From an uncultured Phascolarctobacterium sp. (GTDB taxonomy: Bacteria; Bacillota; Negativicutes; Acidaminococcales; Acidaminococcaceae), in the NCBI GenBank assembly GCA_900552005.1, contig URXU01000001.1, positions 1 through 64,000 on the forward strand: DNA of 64,000 nucleotides, read 5' to 3'. Numbering within the stretch: the stretch's first letter is position 1; each line of letters starts with the position of its first letter. The position numbers and the translations under genes were made by a program. The notes beneath the pieces were generated by a model. The model was not told where the DNA came from. It was given only the letters and a program-made list of their open reading frames with translations, and searched no databases. Shown piece after piece: positions 15,277 through 23,052 of this stretch.

Positions 15277-15630
15277 TATGAGTGCGAAAGATAATCGCGG
15301 CTGGCTATAAGCCAGATGAGGAAAGTCCGAGCTCCACAGGGCAGGATGCCGGATAACGTCCGGCGAGGGTAACCTCAGGGAGAGTGCCACAGAAATGTGT
15401 ACCGCCTGCATTTGCAGGTAAGGGTGGAACGGTGCGGTAAGAGCGCACCAGCAGTTGGGTAACCGGCTGGCTAGGTAAACCCCATCCGGAGCAAGACCGA
15501 ATAGGGAAGGGATGAAGCGGCCCGCTGATCCTTCCGGGTTGTGTCGCTTGAGCCTGTAAGTAATTGCAGGCCTAGATAAATGATTATCACCGCTTGGCGG
15601 AACAGAACTCGGCTTAATGAGCACTCATAT
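15277..15630 (+). ncRNA. rnpB: RNase P RNA
   Basis: This is the catalytic RNA of RNase P, which trims tRNA 5' ends. Hallmarks in order: the conserved GAGGAAAGTCCGAGCTCC block near 15316, ACAGGGCAGGATGCC, the GAGGGTAACCTCAGGGAG region, AGGGTGGAACGGTGCGGTAA with GAGCGCACCAGC, TAGGTAAACCCCATCCGGAGC, and near the 3' end the universally paired CAGAACTCGGCTTA. The ends ATATGAGTGC and GCACTCATAT pair as helix P1. The general layout fits an ancestral (type A) bacterial RNA. The ends are set from this helix. Confidence 0.97.
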
Positions 15631-15640
15631 ATGCAAACAA

Positions 15641-15667
15641 AGGCACGTGATTTCACGTGTCTTTTTC
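15641..15667 (+). terminator. Terminator of rnpB
   Basis: A compact stem AGGCACGTGA/TCACGTGTCT (one G-T pair) is followed by TTTTT, ten bases after the RNase P RNA. Confidence 0.75.
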
Positions 15668-15776
15668 GTATTTTTTCTAATCTGCCATGCCGCTTCTTAA
15701 GTTTTATTTAAGAGTTGCAGATTATAATTTTTTGCAACGGATATTTTCCGAAATTTTTGTTTTCTGGTGAAATAAA

Positions 15777-16703
15777 ATGAAAAAGATCTCTGTTGTTGTT
15801 CCTGTCTACAATGAACAGGACAATTTGTGCGAATTTTATAAACATATTACTGCCGTTTTGTCTGCCTTAGCTTATGATTATAATCTCATTTTCGTTGATG
15901 ATGGCTCAAAAGACGCAAGCGCTATGATTTTGCATCAACTTGTTGAGAAAGACGCTCATGTTGAAGCGTATCTCCTTTCGCGTAATTATGGGCATCAGAT
16001 GGCTCTGACCTGTGGTTTGGATAATGCTGATGGTGACGCGGTAATTACCATGGATGGTGATTTGCAGCATCCGCCTGAGCTGCTTCCCAAGCTTATCGGC
16101 CTGTGGGAAGAGGGCAGTGAAATAGTAATGACAAAACGTCTGGCTACTGAAGATGCCAGCTTTTTAAAAAATATTACTTCCTCCGCGTATTATAAATTTA
16201 TCAATACCTTATCAAAGGTTGAAATTATGCCCGGCGGGTCCGATTTTCGGCTGATGGATAAGAAAGCTGTAGAGGCTTTTAGACTGTACCGTGAAAGGGC
16301 AAGGTTTATTCGCGGGATGGTCAATACCTTGGGGTTTAAAGTGTCCATGGTAGAATTTGTAGCGCCTCCGCGATTTGCCGGTAATTCAAAATTCAATTTG
16401 CACAAAATGCTGCATCTCGCGCTTGATGGCATTACGGCTTTTTCCAATTTGCCGCTGCGCTGGGCCTTTTATGCCGGTTTGTTTTTCGGGTTCTGCAGTT
16501 TGCTGCTTTTAGGGCATGTATTTTACGTTAAATATATTAGTGAAGACGCTGTACCTGGCTGGGCAACTATGACGGTCAGCATTTTATTCCTTGGCGGCAT
16601 TCAATTGGTAGGCATAGGCATTCTGGGCGAATATATAGGCCGTATTTTTGAAGAAATCAAGCACAGACCACTTTATTTAGTATCAAAACACCTTAAAAAG
16701 TGA
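15777..16703 (+). CDS. Family 2 glycosyltransferase, GtrB/DPMS-like, membrane-bound
   Basis: This 308-residue protein probably moves a sugar from an NDP-sugar to a polyprenyl phosphate. The GT-A domain shows VVVPVYNEQDNL at the start, IFVDDGSKDAS, the DxD region MDGDLQHPPELLP and GSDFRLMDKKAVEAF. Two C-terminal membrane helices (about 230-255 and 268-290) and the end EYIGRIFEEIKHRPLYLV are the signature of GtrB/ArnC/YkcC-type enzymes. The product would feed surface glycan or lipid modification. No matching GtrA flippase or GT-C transferase is adjacent. A clear promoter separates it from the next gene. Confidence 0.85.
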   Translation: MKKISVVVPVYNEQDNLCEFYKHITAVLSALAYDYNLIFVDDGSKDASAMILHQLVEKDAHVEAYLLSRNYGHQMALTCGLDNADGDAVITMDGDLQHPPELLPKLIGLWEEGSEIVMTKRLATEDASFLKNITSSAYYKFINTLSKVEIMPGGSDFRLMDKKAVEAFRLYRERARFIRGMVNTLGFKVSMVEFVAPPRFAGNSKFNLHKMLHLALDGITAFSNLPLRWAFYAGLFFGFCSLLLLGHVFYVKYISEDAVPGWATMTVSILFLGGIQLVGIGILGEYIGRIFEEIKHRPLYLVSKHLKK

Positions 16704-16710
16704 TTTTTAT

Positions 16711-16739
16711 TTTACAGAAGGACTTTTTTATGATAAAAT
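16711..16739 (+). promoter_or_regulatory. Promoter of the NlpC/P60 gene
   Basis: TTTACA (16711-16716), a 17-base spacer and TAAAAT (16734-16739), upstream of the AAAGG ribosome site at 16756-16760. Confidence 0.6.
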
Positions 16740-16765
16740 AGACTTGTGATACCAGAAAGGATGTG

Positions 16766-17440
16766 ATGCCTTTGGGAAAAAAGAAACTTTTTATCATCTT
16801 AACTTTTACCCTTCTGTTTTCTTTGACTAATGCTATTGCGGCATTTGCTTCATTTGAACGCGGTGATGACGGTCAGGAAGTAATGGCAATTCAAAAGCGT
16901 TTGGTGGAACTGAGTTATACTATTACTAATATTGATGGTGATTTTGGCCCGGAGACTGAAAATGCTGTCAGACAATTTCAGGCTGATAGAGGTCTTGAGG
17001 TAGATGGTATAATCGGACCTGATACATACAGAGCGTTAATGAACAGAGATATGCCCCCTAATCGTGGCAGCAGCTCCATTGCACGTCGCGTTTTAAGTGC
17101 AGCTTACAGTGTCATTGGTACTCCGTATGTGTTTGGTGGTACATCCCCTTATGGATTTGATTGTTCCGGATTTACACAATATGCTTTTGCACAGGCAGGT
17201 ATTTCTATTCCCAGAACTGCCGATAGTCAATTGTATTTTGGACGTCGTATTTCCATGAGCGAATTGCGTGTTGGCGATTTGATTTTCTTTTCAACTTATG
17301 AGCCGGGCGCTTCGCATTGCGGAATTTATATAGGCAATGGTAATTTCATCCATGCCGGAACCAGTACTGGTGTTGCTGTTGCATCTGCTTTCACCGGCTA
17401 TTGGGGAGCTCGTTATTACGGGGCTTGCAGAATTTTATAA
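16766..17440 (+). CDS. Secreted peptidoglycan-binding NlpC/P60 endopeptidase
   Basis: This 224-residue protein probably cleaves peptide stems of peptidoglycan. I use the ATG at 16766; the GTG at 16763 is too near the ribosome site, and a TTG at 16772 is also possible. After a signal peptide (KLFIILTFTLLFSLTNAI...A) comes a peptidoglycan-binding domain 1 (RGDDGQEVMAIQKRLVELSY ... GDFGPETENAVRQFQ ... VDGIIGPDTYRAL). The NlpC/P60 domain follows, with the catalytic Cys in FDCSGFTQYAF, His in ASHCGIYIG and a third polar residue in NFIHAG. It is a single gene between its own promoter and terminator. Confidence 0.92.
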   Translation: MPLGKKKLFIILTFTLLFSLTNAIAAFASFERGDDGQEVMAIQKRLVELSYTITNIDGDFGPETENAVRQFQADRGLEVDGIIGPDTYRALMNRDMPPNRGSSSIARRVLSAAYSVIGTPYVFGGTSPYGFDCSGFTQYAFAQAGISIPRTADSQLYFGRRISMSELRVGDLIFFSTYEPGASHCGIYIGNGNFIHAGTSTGVAVASAFTGYWGARYYGACRIL

Positions 17441-17449
17441 GAGGATTAT

Positions 17450-17483
17450 AAACAGACAGGCTTAAGCTTGTCTGTTTATTTTT
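17450..17483 (+). terminator. Rho-independent terminator
   Basis: The stem AAACAGACAGGC/GCTTGTCTGTTT around TTAA (one G-T pair), followed by ATTTTTTT, closes the NlpC/P60 gene. Confidence 0.85.
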
Positions 17484-17511
17484 TGTGCAGGGAATTTTAA
17501 TTTTTCTGGGG

Positions 17512-17540
17512 TTGGTTTTTTGCGGACGATATGATATAAT
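17512..17540 (+). promoter_or_regulatory. Promoter of the cobalamin operon
   Basis: TTGGTT (17512-17517), a 17-base spacer and a perfect TATAAT (17535-17540), about 20 bases before the riboswitch. Confidence 0.7.
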
Positions 17541-17561
17541 AACAAAGTAATTGTTATATGG

Positions 17562-17656
17562 GTTATATGAGTGCTCTTTTGCTTAAATGGTAAGAAATTT
17601 ACGGTCCCGCCGCTGTGCAAGCGCTATGCTTAAGTCAGCAGCCAACTCATATAGAT
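17562..17656 (+). promoter_or_regulatory. Cobalamin riboswitch, compact or variant form
   Basis: The CGGTCCCGCCGCTGT block (near 17612-17626) and the AAGTCAGCAGCC box (from 17632) match the two conserved blocks of B12-sensing RNAs. An outer helix TATATGAGT/ACTCATATA (17564-17572 with 17645-17653) and an inner helix CTTAA/TTAAG (17582-17586 with 17630-17634) enclose them. A small hairpin GTAAG/TTTAC replaces the usual GGTG...CCG arm, and the whole aptamer is about 90 bases, much shorter than standard class I. It sits 5' of the B12 genes with a terminator between, as expected for feedback repression by cobalamin. Sequence at 17657-17740 may supply the loop that docks with the aptamer. Confidence 0.8.
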
Positions 17657-17740
17657 AGCTATAATCCACGAGCGATGGAGGCAGCAATGATACGCTGATG
17701 CAACATTTATTGTATGCTGACGTAATTTAATGGTGTCTTG

Positions 17741-17780
17741 AAGACTTCTGTCGTTGATGGCAGAAGTCTTTTGTTATTTT
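17741..17780 (+). terminator. Riboswitch-controlled terminator
   Basis: The stem AAGACTTCTG/CAGAAGTCTT (17741-17750 with 17761-17770), 10-base loop, then TTGTTATTTT. It lies between the riboswitch and cbiD and is the likely expression platform. I could not trace a competing antiterminator by eye. Confidence 0.75.
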
Positions 17781-17814
17781 AACGGAAGATTTAAACAGAA
17801 AAGGAGTTGTGGCT

Positions 17815-18954
17815 GTGGAGGAATATCAGTTTTCGCAGGGTAAAAATCTGCGCTGCGGCTATACAACGGGGAGCTGCGCGGCTGCGGCTGCTAAAGCAGC
17901 GGCTGCCATGCTGCTGAGCGGTCAGAGAGTTGATCTGGTGAAGATCAATACTCCTAAAGGTATTGTTTTGGAACTGGAGCCGCTTAATGTTGAAATTACT
18001 GAGGATTATGCGCAGTGCGCAATTCGTAAGGATGCGGGAGACGATCCTGATGATACTCACGGAGTATTAGTTTATGCCAAAGCTGAAAGGACTGCCGGCA
18101 TTGGTGTACAGATTGAAGGCGGCATAGGTGTAGGCAGGGTAACTAAGCCGGGTTTGGCCTGTCAGGTTGGAGGGCCGGCGATCAATCCTACGCCGCGGCG
18201 GATGATTACTGAGGAAGTGACAAATGCGGCAGCGGCTGCCAATTATACCGGCGCTTTAAAAATAACGATTTCGATTCCACAAGGCGTGGAAATTGCCAAG
18301 AAAACATTTAATCCCAGGCTTGGCATTATAGGAGGATTATCAGTTTTAGGCACCAGCGGTATTGTAGAACCAATGAGTGAAAAAGCTCTGGTTGAGACCA
18401 TGTATGTGGAGATGAATGCCCAGAAGGCCAGAGGTAATAAAAATCTTTTGGTATTTTTTGGCAACTATGGAGAAGATTTCACCCGAGATGTGCTGAAACT
18501 TGACCTTACAGGCGCGGTTACCTGCAGTAATTTTGTAGGCGAACTGCTTGATTATGCCGTTTTCTGCGGTTTTGAAAGTTTGCTTTTGATTGGTCATGCA
18601 GGCAAATTAGTGAAGCTGTCGCAGGGAGTAATGAACACTCATTCAAAATATGCCGATTGCCGTACGGAGCTTTTGGCTTTGCAGGCTATGTTCCATGGGG
18701 CGTCCGCTGAGGTTGGGCAGGAAATTTATCGCTGCCTTACTACTGATGAAGTAGTAAAGGTTTTGCAGCGGGAAAATTTAATGGATGAAGTTATCCCTGA
18801 GATTACTGCTAAAATTGATTTTTACATGCAACATCGCGTGCATGGTAAAATAAAGACTGCTGCTCTGATGTTTTCTAATGTTTATGGAATCTTAGGCAAA
18901 ACTGAGTATGCGGAAGAACTTATCAAACTACATGTAAAAAAAGAAGGAGAATGA
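17815..18954 (+). CDS. cbiD: Cobalt-precorrin-5B C1-methyltransferase
   Basis: CbiD methylates C-1 of the corrin ring after CbiG opens the lactone, in the anaerobic B12 pathway. The 379-residue protein starts, by my reading, at the GTG at 17815, eight bases after AAGGAG (17801-17806); the GTG at 17809 is too close. The N-terminal RCGYTTGSCAAAAAKAA is the family hallmark, followed by KDAGDDPDDTHG, GVGRVTKPGLACQVGGPAIN and a C-terminal LLIGHAGKLVKLSQG. CbiD exists only in the oxygen-independent route, so it defines the pathway type. It is the first gene after the riboswitch and terminator. Confidence 0.95.
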   Translation: MEEYQFSQGKNLRCGYTTGSCAAAAAKAAAAMLLSGQRVDLVKINTPKGIVLELEPLNVEITEDYAQCAIRKDAGDDPDDTHGVLVYAKAERTAGIGVQIEGGIGVGRVTKPGLACQVGGPAINPTPRRMITEEVTNAAAAANYTGALKITISIPQGVEIAKKTFNPRLGIIGGLSVLGTSGIVEPMSEKALVETMYVEMNAQKARGNKNLLVFFGNYGEDFTRDVLKLDLTGAVTCSNFVGELLDYAVFCGFESLLLIGHAGKLVKLSQGVMNTHSKYADCRTELLALQAMFHGASAEVGQEIYRCLTTDEVVKVLQRENLMDEVIPEITAKIDFYMQHRVHGKIKTAALMFSNVYGILGKTEYAEELIKLHVKKEGE

Positions 18955-18961
18955 GAGAACC

Positions 18962-19663
18962 ATGAGAGGAAAACTTTACAGTGTGGGTATTGGCCCTGGA
19001 GATCCGGAGCTGTTGACATTAAAGGCGGTACGTCTTTTGAAAGAATGCGATGTTGTTGCTTTGCCGAAAGGCGATACTGATGTTATGACTGCCAAAAACA
19101 TCGTTAATCAGGTTGTGAATCTGGATGAAAAAGAGCAATTGATTATTTATATGCCGATGACTAAAGACATGGCTGCAATGGATAAAGCTCATCGTGAAGG
19201 CGCAGAAGCAGTTATGAAACTGTTGGATGAAGGCAAAAATGTAGTATTTATTACTTTGGGCTGTCCTACTGTTTATGCAACCTGCATTTATGTACATAAA
19301 CTTGTGCTGGCTGCAGGTTATGATGCAGAACTGGTTGCCGGTGTAACCTCTATTTGTGCAGTAGCTGCAAGACTGAACACTTCTTTGTGTGAAAGAGCAG
19401 AACCGTTAATCATTCTGCCCGGCAGCTATAAAGAAGCCACTAAGTTTCTGGATGGCCCCGGCAACAAAGTATTGATGAAATCTGCCAGCGAAATCGGCCG
19501 TGTACGCGATGAATTAAGAGAACGTGGATTGATCAGCCATGCAGCAATGGTTGAACGCTGCGGACTTCCTGGTGAAAAAGTTTATCGTGATTTGGAACAG
19601 ATTGATCCTAACAGCAGTTATTTTTCTGTTATTTTGGTCAAAGAAAAGGAGTTTGATAAATAA
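18962..19663 (+). CDS. cbiL: Cobalt-factor II (precorrin-2) C20-methyltransferase
   Basis: This 233-residue SAM-dependent methyltransferase makes cobalt-factor III. The family start GIGPGDPELLTLKAVRLL forms the substrate/SAM pocket, and VFITLGCPTVYATC and VAGVTSICAVAARLN are the other SAM-binding loops of tetrapyrrole methylases. The region KEKEFDK closes it. Length and the 'LPKGDTDVMTAKNI' segment fit CbiL/CobI better than the other methylases. It overlaps cbiF by one base (TAATG). Confidence 0.93.
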   Translation: MRGKLYSVGIGPGDPELLTLKAVRLLKECDVVALPKGDTDVMTAKNIVNQVVNLDEKEQLIIYMPMTKDMAAMDKAHREGAEAVMKLLDEGKNVVFITLGCPTVYATCIYVHKLVLAAGYDAELVAGVTSICAVAARLNTSLCERAEPLIILPGSYKEATKFLDGPGNKVLMKSASEIGRVRDELRERGLISHAAMVERCGLPGEKVYRDLEQIDPNSSYFSVILVKEKEFDK

Positions 19664-20448
19664 TGATTTACTTTATTGGTGCAGGACCTGGTGCAGTTGA
19701 TTTAATTACCGTTAAAGGTAAAGAATTACTTGAAAAAGCGGATCTTATTATTTACGCAGGCTCTTTGGTAAATCCTGGCTTATTGCAATATGCAAAACCT
19801 GACTGTGTTATTATGGACAGCGCCAAAATGACTTTGGAAGAAGTTATTGCTGCTATGGTTCCTGCTGCTCAGGAGGGTAAACTGGTAGTGCGCCTGCATA
19901 CTGGTGATCCAAGTGTTTACGGTGCACATCGTGAACAGATTGACATGCTGCGCAGCTATAATCTGGATTTTGAAATTGTTCCTGGTGTTAGCTCTTTCTG
20001 TGCTGCGGCTGCTGCTCTGGATGCGGAATATACTCTGCCAAATGTCAGCCAGTCCGTTATTATTACCCGCATGGAAGGCCGTACGCCTGTTCCTAACAAA
20101 CAAAAGATTGCCGATTATGCGGCCCATAAAGCCACTATGGTAATTTTCCTCAGCTCCGGTATGCTTGACAGACTGCAGACTGAATTAATTAAAGGCGGTT
20201 ATACTGCCGATACTCCGGCGGCTATTGTTTATAAAGCTTCCTGGCCGGATGAAAAAGTTGTACGCTGTACGGTAGGTACTTTGGCTGAAAGTGCCGCTAA
20301 ATATAATATTACTAAGACTGCGTTAATTACCGTAGGCAATTTCCTCGGCTGCGAATATGACCGCAGCGAATTATATAATCCTACTTTTGCTCATGGCTTC
20401 CGTGAAGCAGATCCCGCAAAACTGAATGTAAAGCCCGAGGTTAAATAA
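19663..20448 (+). CDS. cbiF: Cobalt-precorrin-4 C11-methyltransferase
   Basis: CbiF adds the C-11 methyl group, giving cobalt-precorrin-5A. The 261-residue protein opens IYFIGAGPGAVDLITVKGKE, followed by the CbiF/CobM mark YAGSLVNPGLL, then RLHTGDPSVYGAHREQI and VPGVSSFCAAAAALD. VIITRMEGRTPVP is also specific for this methylase. It lies between cbiL and cbiG, overlapping each by one base, so translation is coupled. Confidence 0.95.
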   Translation: MIYFIGAGPGAVDLITVKGKELLEKADLIIYAGSLVNPGLLQYAKPDCVIMDSAKMTLEEVIAAMVPAAQEGKLVVRLHTGDPSVYGAHREQIDMLRSYNLDFEIVPGVSSFCAAAAALDAEYTLPNVSQSVIITRMEGRTPVPNKQKIADYAAHKATMVIFLSSGMLDRLQTELIKGGYTADTPAAIVYKASWPDEKVVRCTVGTLAESAAKYNITKTALITVGNFLGCEYDRSELYNPTFAHGFREADPAKLNVKPEVK

Positions 20449-21521
20449 TGAAGGCTGTTATCTATTCCTTTTCCCGCCGCGGCGCAGAATTAAGCAGAAA
20501 AATATGTGCTTTTCTGCAGCAAACAGGCTATGAGGCCGCTGCAGAAACTTTGCCTAAGTATGCGGAAGAAACAGGAATAGGAGTAATGCTGCCTGACTAT
20601 AAAACAGCTTGCGGAAAAGCATTTCAGGAATGCGGCATGATTGTATTTGTCGGTGCTGCCGGCATCGCCGTGCGTACTATTGCGCCATATATTAAGAGCA
20701 AAGTGACTGATCCGGCTGTCATTTCTATTGATGAACAGGCTTTCTTTGTTATTCCTCTGCTGGCAGGGCATATTGGCGGAGCCAATGAATTAGCCAGACA
20801 TCTGGCGGATTATCTGGGAGCAGTACCCTGCGTAACTACGGCAACAGATGTCAATGGCCTTTTTGCCGTTGATGAATGGGCGGCCAGAAATAATATGGTG
20901 ATCTGTTCCATGAAGGCTGCCAAAGATTTTGCGGCTGCTCTGGTTGCTGGCAAAACAGCGGGCATAAGCAGCATTTTGCCGATTGCAGGCCAACTGCCGA
21001 AGCATATGGAGCTGTACAATAAGAAAGCCGATAAGCCGTCTGTCGGGATGGTTATTGCTCTTAATGAACAGGAAAAGCCTTTTGCAGCCACAGTTAATCT
21101 GCTGCCGCGCATTGTGCATCTGGGCATCGGCTGCCGCCGCAATACTTCATGTGCGGCGATTGCTGACCTGGTGCTTTCAGAGCTGCAACGCCTGCAAATA
21201 GATGTGCGTACCGTCAAAAGCATTGCTTCCGTTGATTTGAAAAAAGATGAACGCGGACTGCTGGAATTTGCCCAGCAGAATAATTGGCCGGCAAATTTTT
21301 ATACTGCTGCTGAACTGCAGGCTGTGGAAGGACAGTTTACACCTTCAGGCTTTGTAAAAAGCGTTGTGGGTGTGGATAATGTTTGCGAGCGCAGTGCGGT
21401 GAAGGACAGCAACGGCGGCAGGCTTTTGTTGCATAAGACCCATTTAAATGGTGTAACATTAGCTGTCGCTGCTGAAAATATGACATTGGATTTTTTTAAA
21501 ACCGGTCTCAAAATAAAGTAA
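20448..21521 (+). CDS. cbiG: Cobalt-precorrin-5A hydrolase
   Basis: CbiG opens the delta-lactone and releases the C-20/C-20 methyl as acetaldehyde, a step unique to the anaerobic route. The 357-residue protein has the N-terminal domain (FVGAAGIAVRTIAPYI, then PLLAGHIGGANELARHLADY and VTTATDVNG), a middle linker, and the C-terminal domain beginning HLGIGCRRNTSC with SIASVDLKKDERGLLEFA. Both domains are present, as in Salmonella CbiG. Start and stop are shared with neighbours: TAATG with cbiF, and cbiH follows after about 10-20 bases. Confidence 0.95.
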   Translation: MKAVIYSFSRRGAELSRKICAFLQQTGYEAAAETLPKYAEETGIGVMLPDYKTACGKAFQECGMIVFVGAAGIAVRTIAPYIKSKVTDPAVISIDEQAFFVIPLLAGHIGGANELARHLADYLGAVPCVTTATDVNGLFAVDEWAARNNMVICSMKAAKDFAAALVAGKTAGISSILPIAGQLPKHMELYNKKADKPSVGMVIALNEQEKPFAATVNLLPRIVHLGIGCRRNTSCAAIADLVLSELQRLQIDVRTVKSIASVDLKKDERGLLEFAQQNNWPANFYTAAELQAVEGQFTPSGFVKSVVGVDNVCERSAVKDSNGGRLLLHKTHLNGVTLAVAAENMTLDFFKTGLKIK

Positions 21522-21542
21522 AATATAAGGATGGTTAAATAT

Positions 21543-22274
21543 ATGTCTAAATTATATGTTGTAGGTCTTGGCCCCGGCGGGGTAGAGCAAATGACTAAAA
21601 GAGCCTATGATGCTCTGCAGTCCTGTGACGTTATTGCTGGTTATCATGTATATGTTAATCTGATTAAAGACGATTTTAAGGATAAAGAATTTTTATCTAC
21701 CGGTATGCGGAAAGAAGTTGACCGTTGCAAGCTGGCTTTAGAAGAAGCGCTGAAGGGTAAAACCGTAGCCATGATTTCCAGCGGCGATGCCGGTGTTTAC
21801 GGTATGGCCGGCATTATGTTTCAGGTTGCTGCCGGACATCCTGAAGTAGATATTGAGGTTGTTCCGGGAATTACAGCTGCCTGCTCCGGCGCTGCAGTTT
21901 TGGGTGCGCCTCTGATCAGTGATTTCTGTCTTATCTCTTTAAGCGATTTGCTGACACCATGGGAAAAGATTGAAAAACGGCTTGATTGCGCTTCCAAAGC
22001 GGATTTTTGTATTTGCCTGTATAATCCTTCCAGTGTTAAACGTCATGACTATTTGCAAAAAGCCTGTGATATTATGCTGAAAAACCAAAGCGGCGATATT
22101 CCGGCAGGTATTGTGCGCAATATTGGCCGTGAAGGCGAAAGCTATGAACTTACTACCTTGCGTGAACTGCGTGATAAACAGGTAGATATGTTCTCTACTG
22201 TTATTATCGGCAATACTCAGACAGAAGTTATCAATGGCCGCCTGGTAACTCCGCGCGGATATAAACTGGCATGA
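21543..22274 (+). CDS. cbiH: Cobalt-precorrin-3B C17-methyltransferase
   Basis: CbiH contracts the ring and methylates C-17. I start it at the ATG at 21543 because the ATG at 21531 directly abuts the TAAGGA site; the protein is then about 243 residues. Motifs are KLYVVGLGPGGVEQMTKRAY, the CbiH-type VIAGYHVYVNLI, SSGDAGVYGMAGIMF and VPGITAACSGAAVLG, then ICLYNPSSVKRHDYLQKA. There is no fusion to CbiG or to a ferredoxin-like domain. It overlaps cbiJ by four bases (ATGA). Confidence 0.93.
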   Translation: MSKLYVVGLGPGGVEQMTKRAYDALQSCDVIAGYHVYVNLIKDDFKDKEFLSTGMRKEVDRCKLALEEALKGKTVAMISSGDAGVYGMAGIMFQVAAGHPEVDIEVVPGITAACSGAAVLGAPLISDFCLISLSDLLTPWEKIEKRLDCASKADFCICLYNPSSVKRHDYLQKACDIMLKNQSGDIPAGIVRNIGREGESYELTTLRELRDKQVDMFSTVIIGNTQTEVINGRLVTPRGYKLA

Positions 22275-23038
22275 AACCGGTAATCTGGATCATTGGCGGT
22301 ACCAGTGAAGGACGTAATCTGCTTAAATCTTTGGCAGCTTTAGATGTTGAAATCTATGTTTCGGTGGCTACTGATTACGGTGCCAGTCTTATTGAAAAGC
22401 AAGATAATGTTAAAATCATGGTGGCCAGAATGAATCTGGAAGCAATGTGTGCATTTTTACGTGAGCATAGGCCTGATTGCGTGGTAGATGCAACGCATCC
22501 TTATGCAACAGTAGTGACCGCTACGGTTAAAGAGGCGTGCGATTTAGAAAACTGCAAATATCTGCGGCTGCTGCGTCCGGCAAGTGAAGCGGGCAATTAT
22601 ATAACTGTAAGTGACTTTGGTGAGGCTGTGGAGCTGCTGAATCATATGGAAGGAAATATTTTTCTGACCACCGGCAGCAAGAATTTACAGGATTTTACAG
22701 CAGTGCATGATTATGCTGAACGTATAGCTCTGAGAATTCTGCCTATGGAGCATTCATTGCAGACGGCAGTGCAACTCGGTTATAAACCTGCTAATATCGT
22801 ATGCATGCAAGGACCTTTTTCCAAAGAACTCAATATTGCCATGATGAAAAAATTTCACAGCAAATTTATGGTAACCAAAGATTCCGGCGCCGCTGGTGGT
22901 TTTGAGGAAAAGGTCGAGGCTGCGGAAGCGGCTGGGGCTAAGCTTATTGTAATCGGAAGAACAAAAGAGGAAGGCGCCGGTTACAGTGATATTTTAAATA
23001 ATTTATATCAGCAGTTTGCAGATGTAAAACTTTCATAA
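22271..23038 (+). CDS. cbiJ: Cobalt-precorrin-6A reductase
   Basis: CbiJ/CobK reduces precorrin-6A with NADPH. The 255-residue protein begins IWIIGGTSEGRNLLKSLAAL, a glycine-rich nucleotide-binding start, and contains CVVDATHPYATVVTATVKEA, YLRLLRP, FLTTGSKNLQDFTAV and MVTKDSGAAGGFEEKVEAA, the standard family run. It overlaps cbiH by four bases and is 14 bases ahead of cbiET. Confidence 0.95.
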   Translation: MKPVIWIIGGTSEGRNLLKSLAALDVEIYVSVATDYGASLIEKQDNVKIMVARMNLEAMCAFLREHRPDCVVDATHPYATVVTATVKEACDLENCKYLRLLRPASEAGNYITVSDFGEAVELLNHMEGNIFLTTGSKNLQDFTAVHDYAERIALRILPMEHSLQTAVQLGYKPANIVCMQGPFSKELNIAMMKKFHSKFMVTKDSGAAGGFEEKVEAAEAAGAKLIVIGRTKEEGAGYSDILNNLYQQFADVKLS

Positions 23039-23052
23039 AGGAGAACTGAATT

